Below, in pieces: positions 17,326 through 25,727 of a stretch of DNA of 64,000 nucleotides (its first letter is position 1; every line of letters starts with the position of its first letter). The translations under genes were made by a program, and so were the position numbers. Origin of the DNA: Stutzerimonas stutzeri (GTDB taxonomy: Bacteria; Pseudomonadota; Gammaproteobacteria; Pseudomonadales; Pseudomonadaceae); NCBI GenBank assembly GCA_002339675.1, contig DDKB01000017.1:522327-586326 (forward strand), written 5' to 3'. The notes under the pieces were generated by a model. The model was given only the letters and a program-made list of their open reading frames with translations, was not told the origin of the DNA and made no database searches.

Positions 17326-17924
17326 CGCGCAGGTCTGGTGACGCCTTCGACATCCCGCCCGCCCACGCCGTGGATGCGGTGGTCATTGGTGCCTCTGCTG
17401 GCGGCCTGGCGGCGCTCAGCGCGCTGGTCAGCGGCTTGCCCGCTACCTACCGGCTGCCGCTGCTGATGGTTCAGCACGTGCCGCCCACCGGGCCCACCCA
17501 GCTGGCCGAGATTTTCCGGCGCAAGACCGAGCTGCGGGTCAAGGAAGCCGACGACAAGGAAACGGTGCGCGGGGCGACCCTGTATTTCGCCGCGCCGGGC
17601 TACCACCTGCTGGTGGAGAATGACCTGACGCTGTCGCTCAGCCAGGACGAGGCGATGCACTTTTCCCGTCCGTCGATCGACGTCTTGTTCGAATCGGCGG
17701 CCGATGCCTGGGGCGAGCGGCTGGCCGGCATCCTGCTGACCGGCGCCAACGAAGACGGCGCGGCCGGCCTCGATGCGATCCGTCAGGCGGGCGGTCTGAC
17801 CATCGTCCAGGACCCCGTTGAAGCCGAGGTCGCCACCATGCCTCGTGCCGCACTCCAGCGCTTTGCGCCGGATTACCTTTTGCCCTTGCGCGATATCCAT
17901 CGACTGTTGCGCGTACTGGAGTGA
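17322..17924 (+). CDS. CheB-type methylesterase, catalytic domain only
   Basis: 200 residues comprising only the CheB esterase/amidase domain. The catalytic Ser is at residue 25 (VIGASAGGLAAL), His in MVQHVPPTGPTQ and Asp in LTGANEDGAAGL. The usual N-terminal receiver is missing, so activity is not gated by its own phosphorylation. Receiver functions may be supplied by the flanking kinases. The start at 17322 overlaps the cheR stop (ATGA); the open frame extends further upstream inside cheR but has no better start. Confidence 0.94.
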   Translation: MTRRSGDAFDIPPAHAVDAVVIGASAGGLAALSALVSGLPATYRLPLLMVQHVPPTGPTQLAEIFRRKTELRVKEADDKETVRGATLYFAAPGYHLLVENDLTLSLSQDEAMHFSRPSIDVLFESAADAWGERLAGILLTGANEDGAAGLDAIRQAGGLTIVQDPVEAEVATMPRAALQRFAPDYLLPLRDIHRLLRVLE

Positions 17925-17927
17925 CCG

Positions 17928-19124
17928 ATGTCTGACCAAACGGACGAAGCGAACCTGCTGATCGTCGACGACCTGCCGGAAAATCTGTTGGCGCTGCAGG
18001 CGCTGCTGCGGGCGCCTGGCATCCGGGTGCACCAGGCCGAGTCGGCGGAGCAGGCCCTGGAGCTGTTGCTGCGGCACGAATTCGCCCTGGCCATCCTCGA
18101 TGTGCAGATGCCCGGCATGGACGGCTTTCAGCTGGCCGAGCTGATGCGCAGCACCGAACGCACCAAGCAGATCCCCATAGTCTTCGTCAGCGCCGCCGGA
18201 CGCGAGCTGAACTACGCGTTCAAGGGCTACGAGACCGGCGCCGTGGATTTCATGCACAAGCCACTGGACACCCATGCCGTGCAAAGCAAGGTCAGCGTAT
18301 TTGTCGACCTGTACCGCAACCGCAAGCGGATGGCGCGCCAGCTCGATGAACTGGAGTGCAGCCGCCGCGAGCAGGAAGTGCTCCTCGACGAACTGCGTCA
18401 CACCAAGGCCGAGCTGGAAGACGCGGTGCGTATGCGCGACGACTTCATGTCGATCGTCTCCCACGAATTGAAGACGCCACTCAACACGCTGATCCTTGAG
18501 GTCCAGCTGCGCAAGCTGCAGCTCGCCCGTCACAACCTGGCGGCCTTCAGCGAAGACAAGTTGCGGCAGATGGTCGACAAGGACGAGCGGCAGATCCAGA
18601 GCCTGATCCGCCTGATCGACGACATGCTCGATGTCTCGCGGATTCGCACGGGCAAACTGTCGATCCGGCCGACGTCGGTGGACATCGGCAAGCTGGTCGC
18701 CAGCGTGGTGGACAACTTCGCACCGCAGATGGAGGCCAGCGGCTGCGTCCTGCAGTTTCAGCAGTGTGCCCCTCTACAGGGCGTCTGGGATGAATTCCGC
18801 ATCGAACAGGTGGTGGCCAACTTGCTGACCAACGCCATGCGCTACGGTGCCGGACAGCCAGTGCAGGTCTGCGTGTCGCGGCGGGGCGAGTACGCCTGCG
18901 TGGAGGTACGCGACCACGGCATTGGCATCAGTCCGGAGAGCCTGGAACGGATCTTCTGCCAGTTCGAGCGTGCCGAGGGCAGCGAGAGCAGCGCCGGGCT
19001 CGGCCTGGGTTTGTACATCGCCGAGCAGATCGTCACTGCCCACGGCGGGCGCATTCAGGTCGAGAGCGAAACGGGCAAGGGCGCGCTGTTCCGCGTGCTG
19101 TTGCCCCTCGACGACCAGGCCTGA
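17928..19124 (+). CDS. Receiver-histidine kinase hybrid (REC-HisKA-HATPase)
   Basis: 398 residues, soluble. An N-terminal receiver has its phospho-Asp at about residue 58 (LAILDVQMPGMDG) and its conserved Lys in DFMHKPLD. A coiled coil of about 45 residues leads to the kinase domain with His about 179 (SIVSHELKTPLNTL), N-box NLLTNAMRYG and G-box GLGLGLYIAEQIV. It starts 3 bases after the cheB stop, completing the unit. The input is probably phosphotransfer to its receiver from the large hybrid kinase; the output partner is not encoded here. Confidence 0.95.
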   Translation: MSDQTDEANLLIVDDLPENLLALQALLRAPGIRVHQAESAEQALELLLRHEFALAILDVQMPGMDGFQLAELMRSTERTKQIPIVFVSAAGRELNYAFKGYETGAVDFMHKPLDTHAVQSKVSVFVDLYRNRKRMARQLDELECSRREQEVLLDELRHTKAELEDAVRMRDDFMSIVSHELKTPLNTLILEVQLRKLQLARHNLAAFSEDKLRQMVDKDERQIQSLIRLIDDMLDVSRIRTGKLSIRPTSVDIGKLVASVVDNFAPQMEASGCVLQFQQCAPLQGVWDEFRIEQVVANLLTNAMRYGAGQPVQVCVSRRGEYACVEVRDHGIGISPESLERIFCQFERAEGSESSAGLGLGLYIAEQIVTAHGGRIQVESETGKGALFRVLLPLDDQA

Positions 19125-19134
19125 GCCGCTGCGC

Positions 19135-19788
19135 TCAGCGCCATTGATGGATCGGCCAGCTGCGAATCCCGGCTTGTTCGCGCAATAGCGGGTCCGGGTT
19201 GACGACCTGCGGATGCGCCACCTGTTCGAGCAGTGGCAGATCGTTGATCGAGTCGGAGTAGAAATGCGCGCCGTCCAATGATTCGCCGGCCGCTTCGGCC
19301 CACTCGCGTAACCGTGTCACCTTGCCTTCACGGTAGGTCAGTACGCCCCGCGTATTGCCGCTGTAGAAGCCATGCTGCTCTTCTAGCTGAATGGCCAGAA
19401 CCTCGCTGATTCCGAGCCGCTCGGCAACCGCGCCGACAAGAAACTCCGCCGACGCGGAAATCACCAGGATGCGGTCGCCGGCCTTGCGATGCTCGGCGAG
19501 GCAGCGCATGGCATCGCTGTAGATCAGTGGCTCGATCACCTCCTCGACGAAGGGCCCGACGACATGGGCAACTTCTTCGGCGGTACGGCCCACCAGGGGT
19601 GCCAGGCTGAACGCCATGTAGTCTTCCATCGCCAGCCGGCCGAAGGCGTACTCGGCCATCAGCTCGGCATCCTTGCGCAGGAAGGATTCGCCGTCCACCC
19701 AGCCGATCTTGGCCATTTCGTGCGACCAAAGGCTGGCGCAGTCACCGTCAATCAGGGTTTCGTCCAGGTCGAAAATTGCCAATGTCAT
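19135..19788 (-). CDS. HAD-superfamily IB phosphatase (SerB-like)
   Basis: 217 residues. HAD motif I is FDLDETLIDGDC (nucleophile and acid Asp), motif II is in LVISASAEFLVG, the lysine region is in REGKVTRLREW, and motif IV is FYSDSINDLPLLE. Subclass IB proteins include phosphoserine phosphatase and related phosphomonoesterases. No signal peptide, so it works in the cytoplasm. Its ATG overlaps the stop of the upstream ABC-ATPase gene (ATGA), tying it to the importer operon; the imported molecule or its breakdown product is a likely substrate. Confidence 0.9.
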   Translation of the reverse strand: MTLAIFDLDETLIDGDCASLWSHEMAKIGWVDGESFLRKDAELMAEYAFGRLAMEDYMAFSLAPLVGRTAEEVAHVVGPFVEEVIEPLIYSDAMRCLAEHRKAGDRILVISASAEFLVGAVAERLGISEVLAIQLEEQHGFYSGNTRGVLTYREGKVTRLREWAEAAGESLDGAHFYSDSINDLPLLEQVAHPQVVNPDPLLREQAGIRSWPIHQWR

Positions 19789-20792
19789 CAAGCTACCTCG
19801 TGAATTGCCGAATCGTCGATGGTAAGGCTTACCTGGCGGCCGTGGGGGTGAAGATCGGCGGCGGAGCGGTTGAGCACATCGACCAGCAGCTCGACGCCGC
19901 GCGCCTCGACCCGATAGCGGATCACATTGCCGAGCAGGCTGTGGGTCTTGATCACGGCGGCGATGAGTTCGCTGTGCATGCCGCTCGCATCGTTCAGCGC
20001 GATGGATTCGGGACGGATCGCCACCTGGGCGGCGATCGGTCGCTGCAGCAGGCGAGTGGCGACGTCAGCGGCGAGCAGGTTGTAGTTGCCGATAAAGCCT
20101 GCGGCGAAGGTATCCACCGGCGCGGTGTACAGCGTTTCGGCATCGGCGCTCTGGACGATCCTTCCGGCGTTCATCAGCAGAATTCGATCGGAAAGCGTCA
20201 GCGCTTCCTCCTGGTCATGGGTGACGAAAATGGTGGTCAGTCCCAGCTCCTGCTGAATCGAGCGGATCTGCTCGCGCAGGTGTTTGCGGATGCGGGCGTC
20301 CAGCGCCGATAAGGGTTCGTCGAGCAGCAGCAGGCGAGGGCGGGTTACCAACGAACGCGCCAGTGCCACGCGCTGGCACTGGCCGCCAGACAGCTGGCTG
20401 GGGTAGCGCTTGGCAAAGTCGGTGAGTTCGACCATCTCCAGCACCTCAGCGACTCGTCGTGCGCTTTCGTCTCGGGCGATCTTCTGCATGCGCAGACCAA
20501 AGGCGACGTTTTGCTCGACGGTCATGTTGGGGAACAGCGCGTAACTCTGAAACACCATGCCGATCTGGCGCTTCTGCGGCGACAGCGGCACCAGATCCTC
20601 GCCGTCGAGCAGGATCTGGCCACCATCGACTTCGGTAAGCCCGGCGATGCAACGCAGCAGGGTCGACTTGCCGCAGCCGGAGGGGCCGAGCAGGGTGATC
20701 AGCTCGCCCTTGGCGACCTCGCAGTTGATGTCGCTGAAGACCTGGGTGTCGGCAAAGGCTTTGTGCAGGCTGCGGATGGAAAGGTAACTCAT
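19788..20792 (-). CDS. ABC importer ATP-binding subunit (spermidine/iron/phosphonate-type, with TOBE)
   Basis: 334 residues. Walker A is LLGPSGCGKSTLLRCIAG, the Q-loop GMVFQSYALFPNMT, the signature LSGGQCQRVALARSL, Walker B LLLLDEPLSALD, and the switch histidine is in FVTHDQEEAL. A TOBE-like C-terminal domain (about 260-330) is present. It belongs to the POPT-type importer group (PotA/FbpC/PhnT-like) and powers the two permeases encoded upstream. A 124-base gap separates it from the permease gene, and its stop overlaps the HAD gene start. Confidence 0.94.
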   Translation of the reverse strand: MSYLSIRSLHKAFADTQVFSDINCEVAKGELITLLGPSGCGKSTLLRCIAGLTEVDGGQILLDGEDLVPLSPQKRQIGMVFQSYALFPNMTVEQNVAFGLRMQKIARDESARRVAEVLEMVELTDFAKRYPSQLSGGQCQRVALARSLVTRPRLLLLDEPLSALDARIRKHLREQIRSIQQELGLTTIFVTHDQEEALTLSDRILLMNAGRIVQSADAETLYTAPVDTFAAGFIGNYNLLAADVATRLLQRPIAAQVAIRPESIALNDASGMHSELIAAVIKTHSLLGNVIRYRVEARGVELLVDVLNRSAADLHPHGRQVSLTIDDSAIHEVA

Positions 20793-20916
20793 GGGGTGTT
20801 CCTGTCTGGAATAACCGCTGCAGTGGTCGGGATGGGGCGGGCGGTATGCCGCTTCAGCCCAGCGCTTCTACAACGCTTCGTCAGTCGACCTGTCGCTTGG
20901 CGCGCTTGATAAATCA

Positions 20917-21714
20917 TCAGGGTCTGTCTCGGTTCAGCCGGGTCGCCGCCCAGGTAAATACCAGCACGAAGAAGAAGTAGGAGATCACCAGCGCGCTGTT
21001 GAAGTGGCCGCTGCTGTTTTTCATGTTGTTCAGGTACACCTGCAGGGTTTCGTAGCGGGTGCCCACCAGCAGGTTGGCGAAGACGAATTCGCCGAACAGA
21101 AACGAGAAGGACAGGAACAGCGACACCATCAGCCCCTTGCGCAGGTTCGGCAGCACCACCAGAAATGCCGCCTTCCAGGTGCTGGCGCCGAGCAGGTGGG
21201 CAGCGTCCATCAGGTCGCGCAGGTTGATCGCCTGCAGGTTGTTGCTGATGGCGCGGTACATGAATGGCAGGGCGATGGTGAAGTAGGCGCCAATCAGGAT
21301 CCACGGCGTACCGACCATCGCCAGCGGCCCGGAGCCATACAGCTGCAGCAGGCCGACCGAGGACACCACCGGCGGCACCGCGAAGGGCAGCAGGATCAGG
21401 ATGTTCATCAGGCCATCGAGCTTCGGGAAGTGGTAGTGGACCACGAACAGCAGCGGCAGGATCAGCACCACTGCCAGGGCCAGCGCACCGAAGCAGACCA
21501 GCAACGATTGACCGAAGGCACGCAGGAAGCGCTCGTCGCTCCAGAGCTGCAGATACCAGTCGATGGTCAGGCCGTCCGGCAGGATAGTCGCCGACCAGCT
21601 GCTGGAGATCGAATAGAGAAAGGTCGCTGCCAATGGCAGCAGCAGGGTCAGGAACAGCAGCCACACCACCGTTCGGTGGTAGAGCAGCCCGCGCCGGGCT
21701 TCAGCGGCTCGCAT
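20917..21714 (-). CDS. ABC importer permease (second)
   Basis: 265 residues, six hydrophobic segments. The EAA-like loop that contacts the ATPase is at INLRDLMDAAHLLGASTWKA. It is typical of PotC/PhnV-type inner-membrane permeases. It overlaps the preceding permease gene by 14 bases. It forms the channel together with its neighbour; the substrate is set by the binding protein. Confidence 0.93.
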   Translation of the reverse strand: MRAAEARRGLLYHRTVVWLLFLTLLLPLAATFLYSISSSWSATILPDGLTIDWYLQLWSDERFLRAFGQSLLVCFGALALAVVLILPLLFVVHYHFPKLDGLMNILILLPFAVPPVVSSVGLLQLYGSGPLAMVGTPWILIGAYFTIALPFMYRAISNNLQAINLRDLMDAAHLLGASTWKAAFLVVLPNLRKGLMVSLFLSFSFLFGEFVFANLLVGTRYETLQVYLNNMKNSSGHFNSALVISYFFFVLVFTWAATRLNRDRP

Positions 21715-22612
21715 GGTAGCTCCTCTTCAATAGCAGCTGGTGCGCCACGGTGATCACCGCCATCAGCCCGACCAGCACCATCGCCAGCGCACTGGCCATG
21801 TGCGGATCCAGCGAGATATCCCCGGAAATCATCGCCGCGATGCGGATCGGCAAGACGTTGAAGTTGCCCGTGGTGAGGTAATAGACGGTGGCATAGGCGC
21901 CCAGCGCGTTGGCCAGCAAGATGACGAAGGTGCCAAGCAATGCAGGCGTCAGCACCGGCAGGCCGATATAGCGCCAGTAGCTCCAGGTTCCCGCGCCCAG
22001 CAAGAATGCCGACTCGCGCCAGTCCTCGCGCAGCGCGTCGAACGCGGGGTAGAGCAGCAACACGCCCAGCGGAATCTGGAAGTACGTGTAGAGCACGATC
22101 AAGCCGGTCTTGGAGTAGAGGTTGAAGTCTTCGATGATCCCGGCCTGCTTCAGGAGGATCGTCAGCGCCCCGTTGAAACCGAGCAGGATGACGAAGGCAA
22201 ACGCCAGCGGCACGCCCGCGAAGTTGCTGGTCATGTTGGAAAAGGCCATGACGAAGTCGCGTAGTTTGGAGTCGACCTGACGCAAGGAATAACTGCCGAG
22301 AATCGCGATGACGATGCCGAACAGGCTCGACCAGAAGGCGATCTGCAGGCTGTGCTTGATGGCTTGCAGATAGAACTTCGAACCAAAGATCTTCTGGAAA
22401 TTGGCCAGGCCCCAACCGTCTGCCGTATGCAGGCTGTTGACCGTCACCCACAGCAGCGGCGCAATCTGGAAGGCGAAGAAGAACACGGCGAACGGCAGCA
22501 GGCAAAGCAGCGCCAGGCGTTTACTGCGTGGAGCCCTGTGACTGGCGGCGGTCGGCGCCGCGCTGTCGCGGATGGCGGCGGTCTTGAGGTTGTTCTCAAG
22601 CGGCACGGTCAT
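21701..22612 (-). CDS. ABC importer permease (first)
   Basis: 303 residues, with a soluble N-terminal tail and six hydrophobic segments. The cytoplasmic EAA loop is around DALREDWRESAFLLGAGTWS. It is of the PotB/PhnU type. The start MTVPLENN at 22612 overlaps the phosphatase stop (ATGA). A six-codon longer frame exists but would lie inside the phosphatase gene without a recognisable ribosome site. Confidence 0.92.
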   Translation of the reverse strand: MTVPLENNLKTAAIRDSAAPTAASHRAPRSKRLALLCLLPFAVFFFAFQIAPLLWVTVNSLHTADGWGLANFQKIFGSKFYLQAIKHSLQIAFWSSLFGIVIAILGSYSLRQVDSKLRDFVMAFSNMTSNFAGVPLAFAFVILLGFNGALTILLKQAGIIEDFNLYSKTGLIVLYTYFQIPLGVLLLYPAFDALREDWRESAFLLGAGTWSYWRYIGLPVLTPALLGTFVILLANALGAYATVYYLTTGNFNVLPIRIAAMISGDISLDPHMASALAMVLVGLMAVITVAHQLLLKRSYHASR

Positions 22613-23412
22613 TTCAGCAGCTCCCGGCACAGCGGTTTGTCATGGGCAACGCCGAGCAGTTCGCACAGCGTACCGCACAGCTCGGTCTGTTTCGGGCGCG
22701 CGGCGGTATCGAGGCTGAAGGCCGAGCCGAGAACGAACAACGGCACCTCGCGCTCCTCCGGCAGCAGGCCGTTGTGGGAGCGATCGTTGTTCATGCCATG
22801 GTCGGCCGTGACCAGCACCTGATAGCCGTCCTCCAGCCAACGCTGCAGGTACTCCGCTAACAGAACGTCGGCACGGCGCGCCGCGTTGCGGTATTGAGAC
22901 GAATCCAGGCCGTGCTTGTGGCCGGCGTCGTCGATGTTCATCGGGTGCACCAGAAGGAAGTCAGGGCTATGCCGCAGGCGCAGGCTGTCCGCATCGACGA
23001 ACAGATGGGAATCGGGGTAGTGGTCTTCGTAGTAGAAATGCCCGTGCTGGATCGGCAGCTCCGGGGTGTCGCTGTGGCGGTCGCGTGCCGCATGGAAGGG
23101 CGCGCGGTTGTACAACTCGCTGACCCAGTGATAGGCCGCGGCCGCCGTGCTTTTCCCAGCATCCTGGGCGTAGTGGAAGATGCTGCGCTCGGTGGACAGC
23201 CGTACCACATCGTTATGCACGATGCCGCTCTCGATGGGCGGCACGCCGGTGAGGATGCACTCGTACAGCGGCCTGGATAGCGCTGGCAGCTCACACTGCA
23301 ACCGATACAAAGCGCCGCGCCCGGCCAGGCAATACGCCTGCAGGTGCCCGAGTGCGTGCTCGGCCACCTGGTAGCTGAGGCCGTCGACGATGACGAGAAT
23401 GGCTTTGCCCAT
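22609..23412 (-). CDS. Alkaline-phosphatase-superfamily hydrolase (nucleotide pyrophosphatase/phosphodiesterase-like)
   Basis: 267 residues. Alkaline-phosphatase-fold metal sites are visible: the N-terminal Asp in ILVIVDGLSY, the Asp/His pair in MNIDDAGHKHGLD, and the Asp-His in LVTADHGMNND. The nucleophile should lie in LSRPLYECILTGVPP, but I cannot tell which residue. No signal peptide, so it is a cytoplasmic enzyme. It sits inside the importer operon between the binding-protein and permease genes and is stop/start-coupled to the permease. By context it should act on the imported organophosphorus compound; phosphonoacetate hydrolase and phosphodiesterases belong to the same superfamily, but this is inference. 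Confidence 0.85.
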   Translation of the reverse strand: MGKAILVIVDGLSYQVAEHALGHLQAYCLAGRGALYRLQCELPALSRPLYECILTGVPPIESGIVHNDVVRLSTERSIFHYAQDAGKSTAAAAYHWVSELYNRAPFHAARDRHSDTPELPIQHGHFYYEDHYPDSHLFVDADSLRLRHSPDFLLVHPMNIDDAGHKHGLDSSQYRNAARRADVLLAEYLQRWLEDGYQVLVTADHGMNNDRSHNGLLPEEREVPLFVLGSAFSLDTAARPKQTELCGTLCELLGVAHDKPLCRELLK

Positions 23413-23440
23413 GGCGCGTTCCTTGTTGAGGGCGGTCGTA

Positions 23441-23509
23441 GGTGGGCTTCGATCGGAGGCGTTCCACTTCAGCCCACCGCCCGCGTGCGGGTGGCTAGAG
23501 CGGAACGCC
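23441..23509. repeat. Nested inverted repeats between the binding-protein and phosphatase genes
   Basis: GGTGGGCT (23441) pairs with AGCCCACC (23471). GGCGTTCC (23458) pairs with GGAACGCC (23502). CCCGC-GT-GCGGG (23480-23491) forms a small inner hairpin. The three cannot all form at once. Within a polycistronic importer operon this is where an mRNA-stabilising or partial-termination structure often lies, giving more binding protein than permease. No T-tract follows on the minus strand. Confidence 0.55.
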
Positions 23510-23534
23510 CCCGGTCCAGGCCCACCGCAACCGG

Positions 23535-24593
23535 TCACTCCATTTCGATGATCACGTTTTCCTGCCACTGCTGCGGTAGCGCCTTGGAGGTCGCTTCCCA
23601 GGCCTCGGCGTTCTTGATGGGCTTGACCTTGGCGTACTGCTCGTTCGGCAACAGCTTGGCCTGCACCTCGGCGGGCAAGGTCAGATGCTCGGCCCGGATC
23701 GGTCGCGCATTGCCCTTGGCGAGGTTGATCTGCCCGGCGTCGGAGAGGATGTACTCACGCGCCAGCTTGGCGGCGTTGGGGTGCTTGGCCCACTTGTTGA
23801 TGATGGTCGTGTAGCCGGAAATCACCGAACCATCGGAGGGGATCAACACTTCGAAGCGGCTCGGGTCGATCTGGTCGCGGTAAGACAAGCCGTTGAAGTC
23901 CCAGACCACACCGACCTCCACTTCGCCGCGCTCCAGCGTCTGGATCGTCGGGTTCGACAGGGAAAGGCGGCCCTGCTTGGCGATCTCGGCGAAATAATCC
24001 AGGCCCGGCTGGATGTTCGTCTCGTCACCGCCGTTGGCGATGGCGGCTGCCAGCACACCGTTTACGGCCTGGGCGGCGGCGCTGACGTCACCAATGGCGA
24101 CCTTGTACTTGCCGTTCTTGAGCTCGGCCCAGGACGTTGGTGCCTCCTTGACCAGCTGCTTGTTAACGATGAAGGCAATCGAGCCGGTGTAGGCCAGCAA
24201 CCAGTGGCCGTCCTTGTCCTTGGCCCAGTCGGGGACCTGTTCCCAGGTGCTCGGCTTGTAGGCTTGCGTCACGCCCTGCTGCACGGCGATGGGCCCGAAT
24301 GCGGCACCGACGTCGCCGATGTCGGCCGTCGCATTGTCCTTTTCGGCCGCGAACTTGGCGATCTCCTGGGCTGAGCTCATGTCCGTGTCCATGTGCTTGA
24401 GACCGTATTTTTTCTCCAGGTCCTGCCAGGTGTCCTTCCAGTTGGCCCAGCTGTCCGGCATGCCGACGCTATTGACCTCACCTTCCGCGCGTGCCGCCTC
24501 TTCGAGGCTTTTCAGGTCCGTTTGTGCAGCGTTCGCCGATGTCGCCAGGGCGATCGCTGATCCCAGCAGTGAAGCCAGCAGCAGTCGTTTCAT
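23535..24593 (-). CDS. Extracellular solute-binding protein of the ABC importer
   Basis: 352 residues with a signal peptide (MKRLLLASLLGSAIALATS, cleavage after ANA) and an iron/polyamine/phosphonate-type periplasmic binding fold (LDYFAEIAKQGRLSLSNPTI; VGVVWDFNGLSYRDQI; HPNAAKLAREYILSDAGQ). It is the first gene of the minus-strand importer operon and is separated by 122 bases of hairpin-rich sequence from the next gene. The ligand is not evident. Family and context (GntR/UTRA regulator, phosphatases) suggest a phosphonate or phosphoester, not proven. Confidence 0.92.
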   Translation of the reverse strand: MKRLLLASLLGSAIALATSANAAQTDLKSLEEAARAEGEVNSVGMPDSWANWKDTWQDLEKKYGLKHMDTDMSSAQEIAKFAAEKDNATADIGDVGAAFGPIAVQQGVTQAYKPSTWEQVPDWAKDKDGHWLLAYTGSIAFIVNKQLVKEAPTSWAELKNGKYKVAIGDVSAAAQAVNGVLAAAIANGGDETNIQPGLDYFAEIAKQGRLSLSNPTIQTLERGEVEVGVVWDFNGLSYRDQIDPSRFEVLIPSDGSVISGYTTIINKWAKHPNAAKLAREYILSDAGQINLAKGNARPIRAEHLTLPAEVQAKLLPNEQYAKVKPIKNAEAWEATSKALPQQWQENVIIEME

Positions 24594-24941
24594 CAGAAGC
24601 TCCTTTCGCAGGTCGTTGGTCTAGATCAGCAAGACGTGAGCCAATCTAGGGGGTGCAAATGACAATTTGATGTCGTTGCCTCCGCCGCCGCCGGTTAGGG
24701 CGACACCGCGACAGGAGTGCCGTAGCAAGCCTAGCTCAGGCTGAAGGCCTTGCCCTGTCGGCTTTACGGCTTTTTTATGGCGTTGGCCGGGGCGATCGAC
24801 GGCGCCCTTCAACGCCGGCTGCAGGGCGATTGTCATGAGCTGTTCATCTGCCCAATCTAGGCTGGGCCGCGAATTAAGAGAGGAAAGGTAGCGAGACATG
24901 TGCTGTTCTGGTGCTGGGCTAGTCCAGCAGGAGACACGCTG
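24594..24941. promoter_or_regulatory. 348-base divergent control region with CTAG-centred palindromes
   Basis: The gap between the divergent binding-protein and GntR/UTRA genes has no gene. It holds TGGTCTAGATCA (24617-24628), CCAATCTAGG (24641-24650 and again 24852-24861, the latter within CCCAATCTAGGCTGGG), an AGCC/GGCT dyad around CTAG (24728-24742), and an 18-base dyad TGCTGG-GCTAGT-CCAGCA (24912-24929) ending just before the regulator's ribosome-binding site. GntR/HutC-type regulators bind GTnTAnAC-like palindromes, so these are likely operators for the adjacent regulator. Confidence 0.6.
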
Positions 24942-25658
24942 ATGAGTGATGAGGCGCCGCGAACGGTCACCGCGATCTGTCGCGCATTGCAGGAGCAGAT
25001 CGGCCACGGCCTGCTGCCACCTGCCGGGCAGCTGCCGTCCGAGCGCAAGCTCAGCGAGCTGTTCGATACCACCCGTATTACGCTGCGCGAAGCGCTCGGT
25101 CAGCTCGAATCCCTCGGCTTGATCTACCGCGAGGACCGTCGCGGCTGGTTCGTATCGCCCCCTCGGGTGCTGTACAACCCGCTGGTGCGCAGCCATTTCC
25201 ACGCCATGGTGGGCGAGCAGGACCGGTCACCGGCCACCGAAGTCCTCTCCGCCAGATTGCAACCCGCGACCGCGGACATCTGTGCGCGCCTGGCGCTACC
25301 CGCGCTGTCGAGCGTGATCCAGATCCGCCGTGCTCGGCGCATCGACGGTCGGCTGGTGCTTTACGTCGAGCACTACCTGAACCCCCGCTACTTCCCGGGC
25401 ATCCTCGACTTCGACCTGACCCGCTCGCTGACCGAGCTCTATGCCAGCGAATACGACATCCACTACGGCCGCGTCCGCTTCGATATGGTCCCCACGGCGC
25501 TACACCCCGAAGCCGCCACAACCCTGCGCACCGCCCCCGGCAGCCCAGCCCTGCGCATCACCCGCCTCAACCGCGACCAGCATGATCGGTTGATCGATTG
25601 CGACGTGGAGTACTGGCGGCACGATGCGATTCATGTGTGTGTGGAGGTGCCGGAGTAG
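24942..25658 (+). CDS. GntR-family transcriptional regulator with UTRA domain
   Basis: 238 residues. An N-terminal winged helix (LPSERKLSELFDTTRITLRE, wing EDRRGWFVSPPRVLYNP) is followed by a UTRA effector-binding domain (about 85-235: ATADICARLALPALSSVIQI; VEHYLNPRYFPGI). This is the HutC/PhnF-type subfamily, usually a repressor released by the substrate of the system it controls. It is divergent from the importer operon, and CTAG palindromes fill the gap. The start at 24942 (MSDEAP) has GGAG eight bases upstream; a longer in-frame start lacks one. Confidence 0.92.
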   Translation: MSDEAPRTVTAICRALQEQIGHGLLPPAGQLPSERKLSELFDTTRITLREALGQLESLGLIYREDRRGWFVSPPRVLYNPLVRSHFHAMVGEQDRSPATEVLSARLQPATADICARLALPALSSVIQIRRARRIDGRLVLYVEHYLNPRYFPGILDFDLTRSLTELYASEYDIHYGRVRFDMVPTALHPEAATTLRTAPGSPALRITRLNRDQHDRLIDCDVEYWRHDAIHVCVEVPE

Positions 25659-25693
25659 TGAGGGATGCCGACTCACCGATTGCCCACGAAAGT

Positions 25694-25727
25694 AAGCGTC
25701 GCCGAACTGAACGAGGCCGCGACGCTT
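25694..25727. repeat. Inverted repeat after the GntR gene
   Basis: AAGCGTCGC (25694-25702) and GCGACGCTT (25719-25727) are exact reverse complements with a 16-base spacer. They lie in the 188-base gap between the regulator and the end of the T6SS island. It may stop transcription, but no T-tract is present; nothing else is seen in this gap. Confidence 0.4.

Noticed and set aside
24771..24800. Possible terminator around GGCTTTACGGCTTTTTTATGG in the importer/GntR gap
   Set aside because: The T-run is present but no proper stem precedes it; GGCT/CGGCT are direct, not inverted, repeats.
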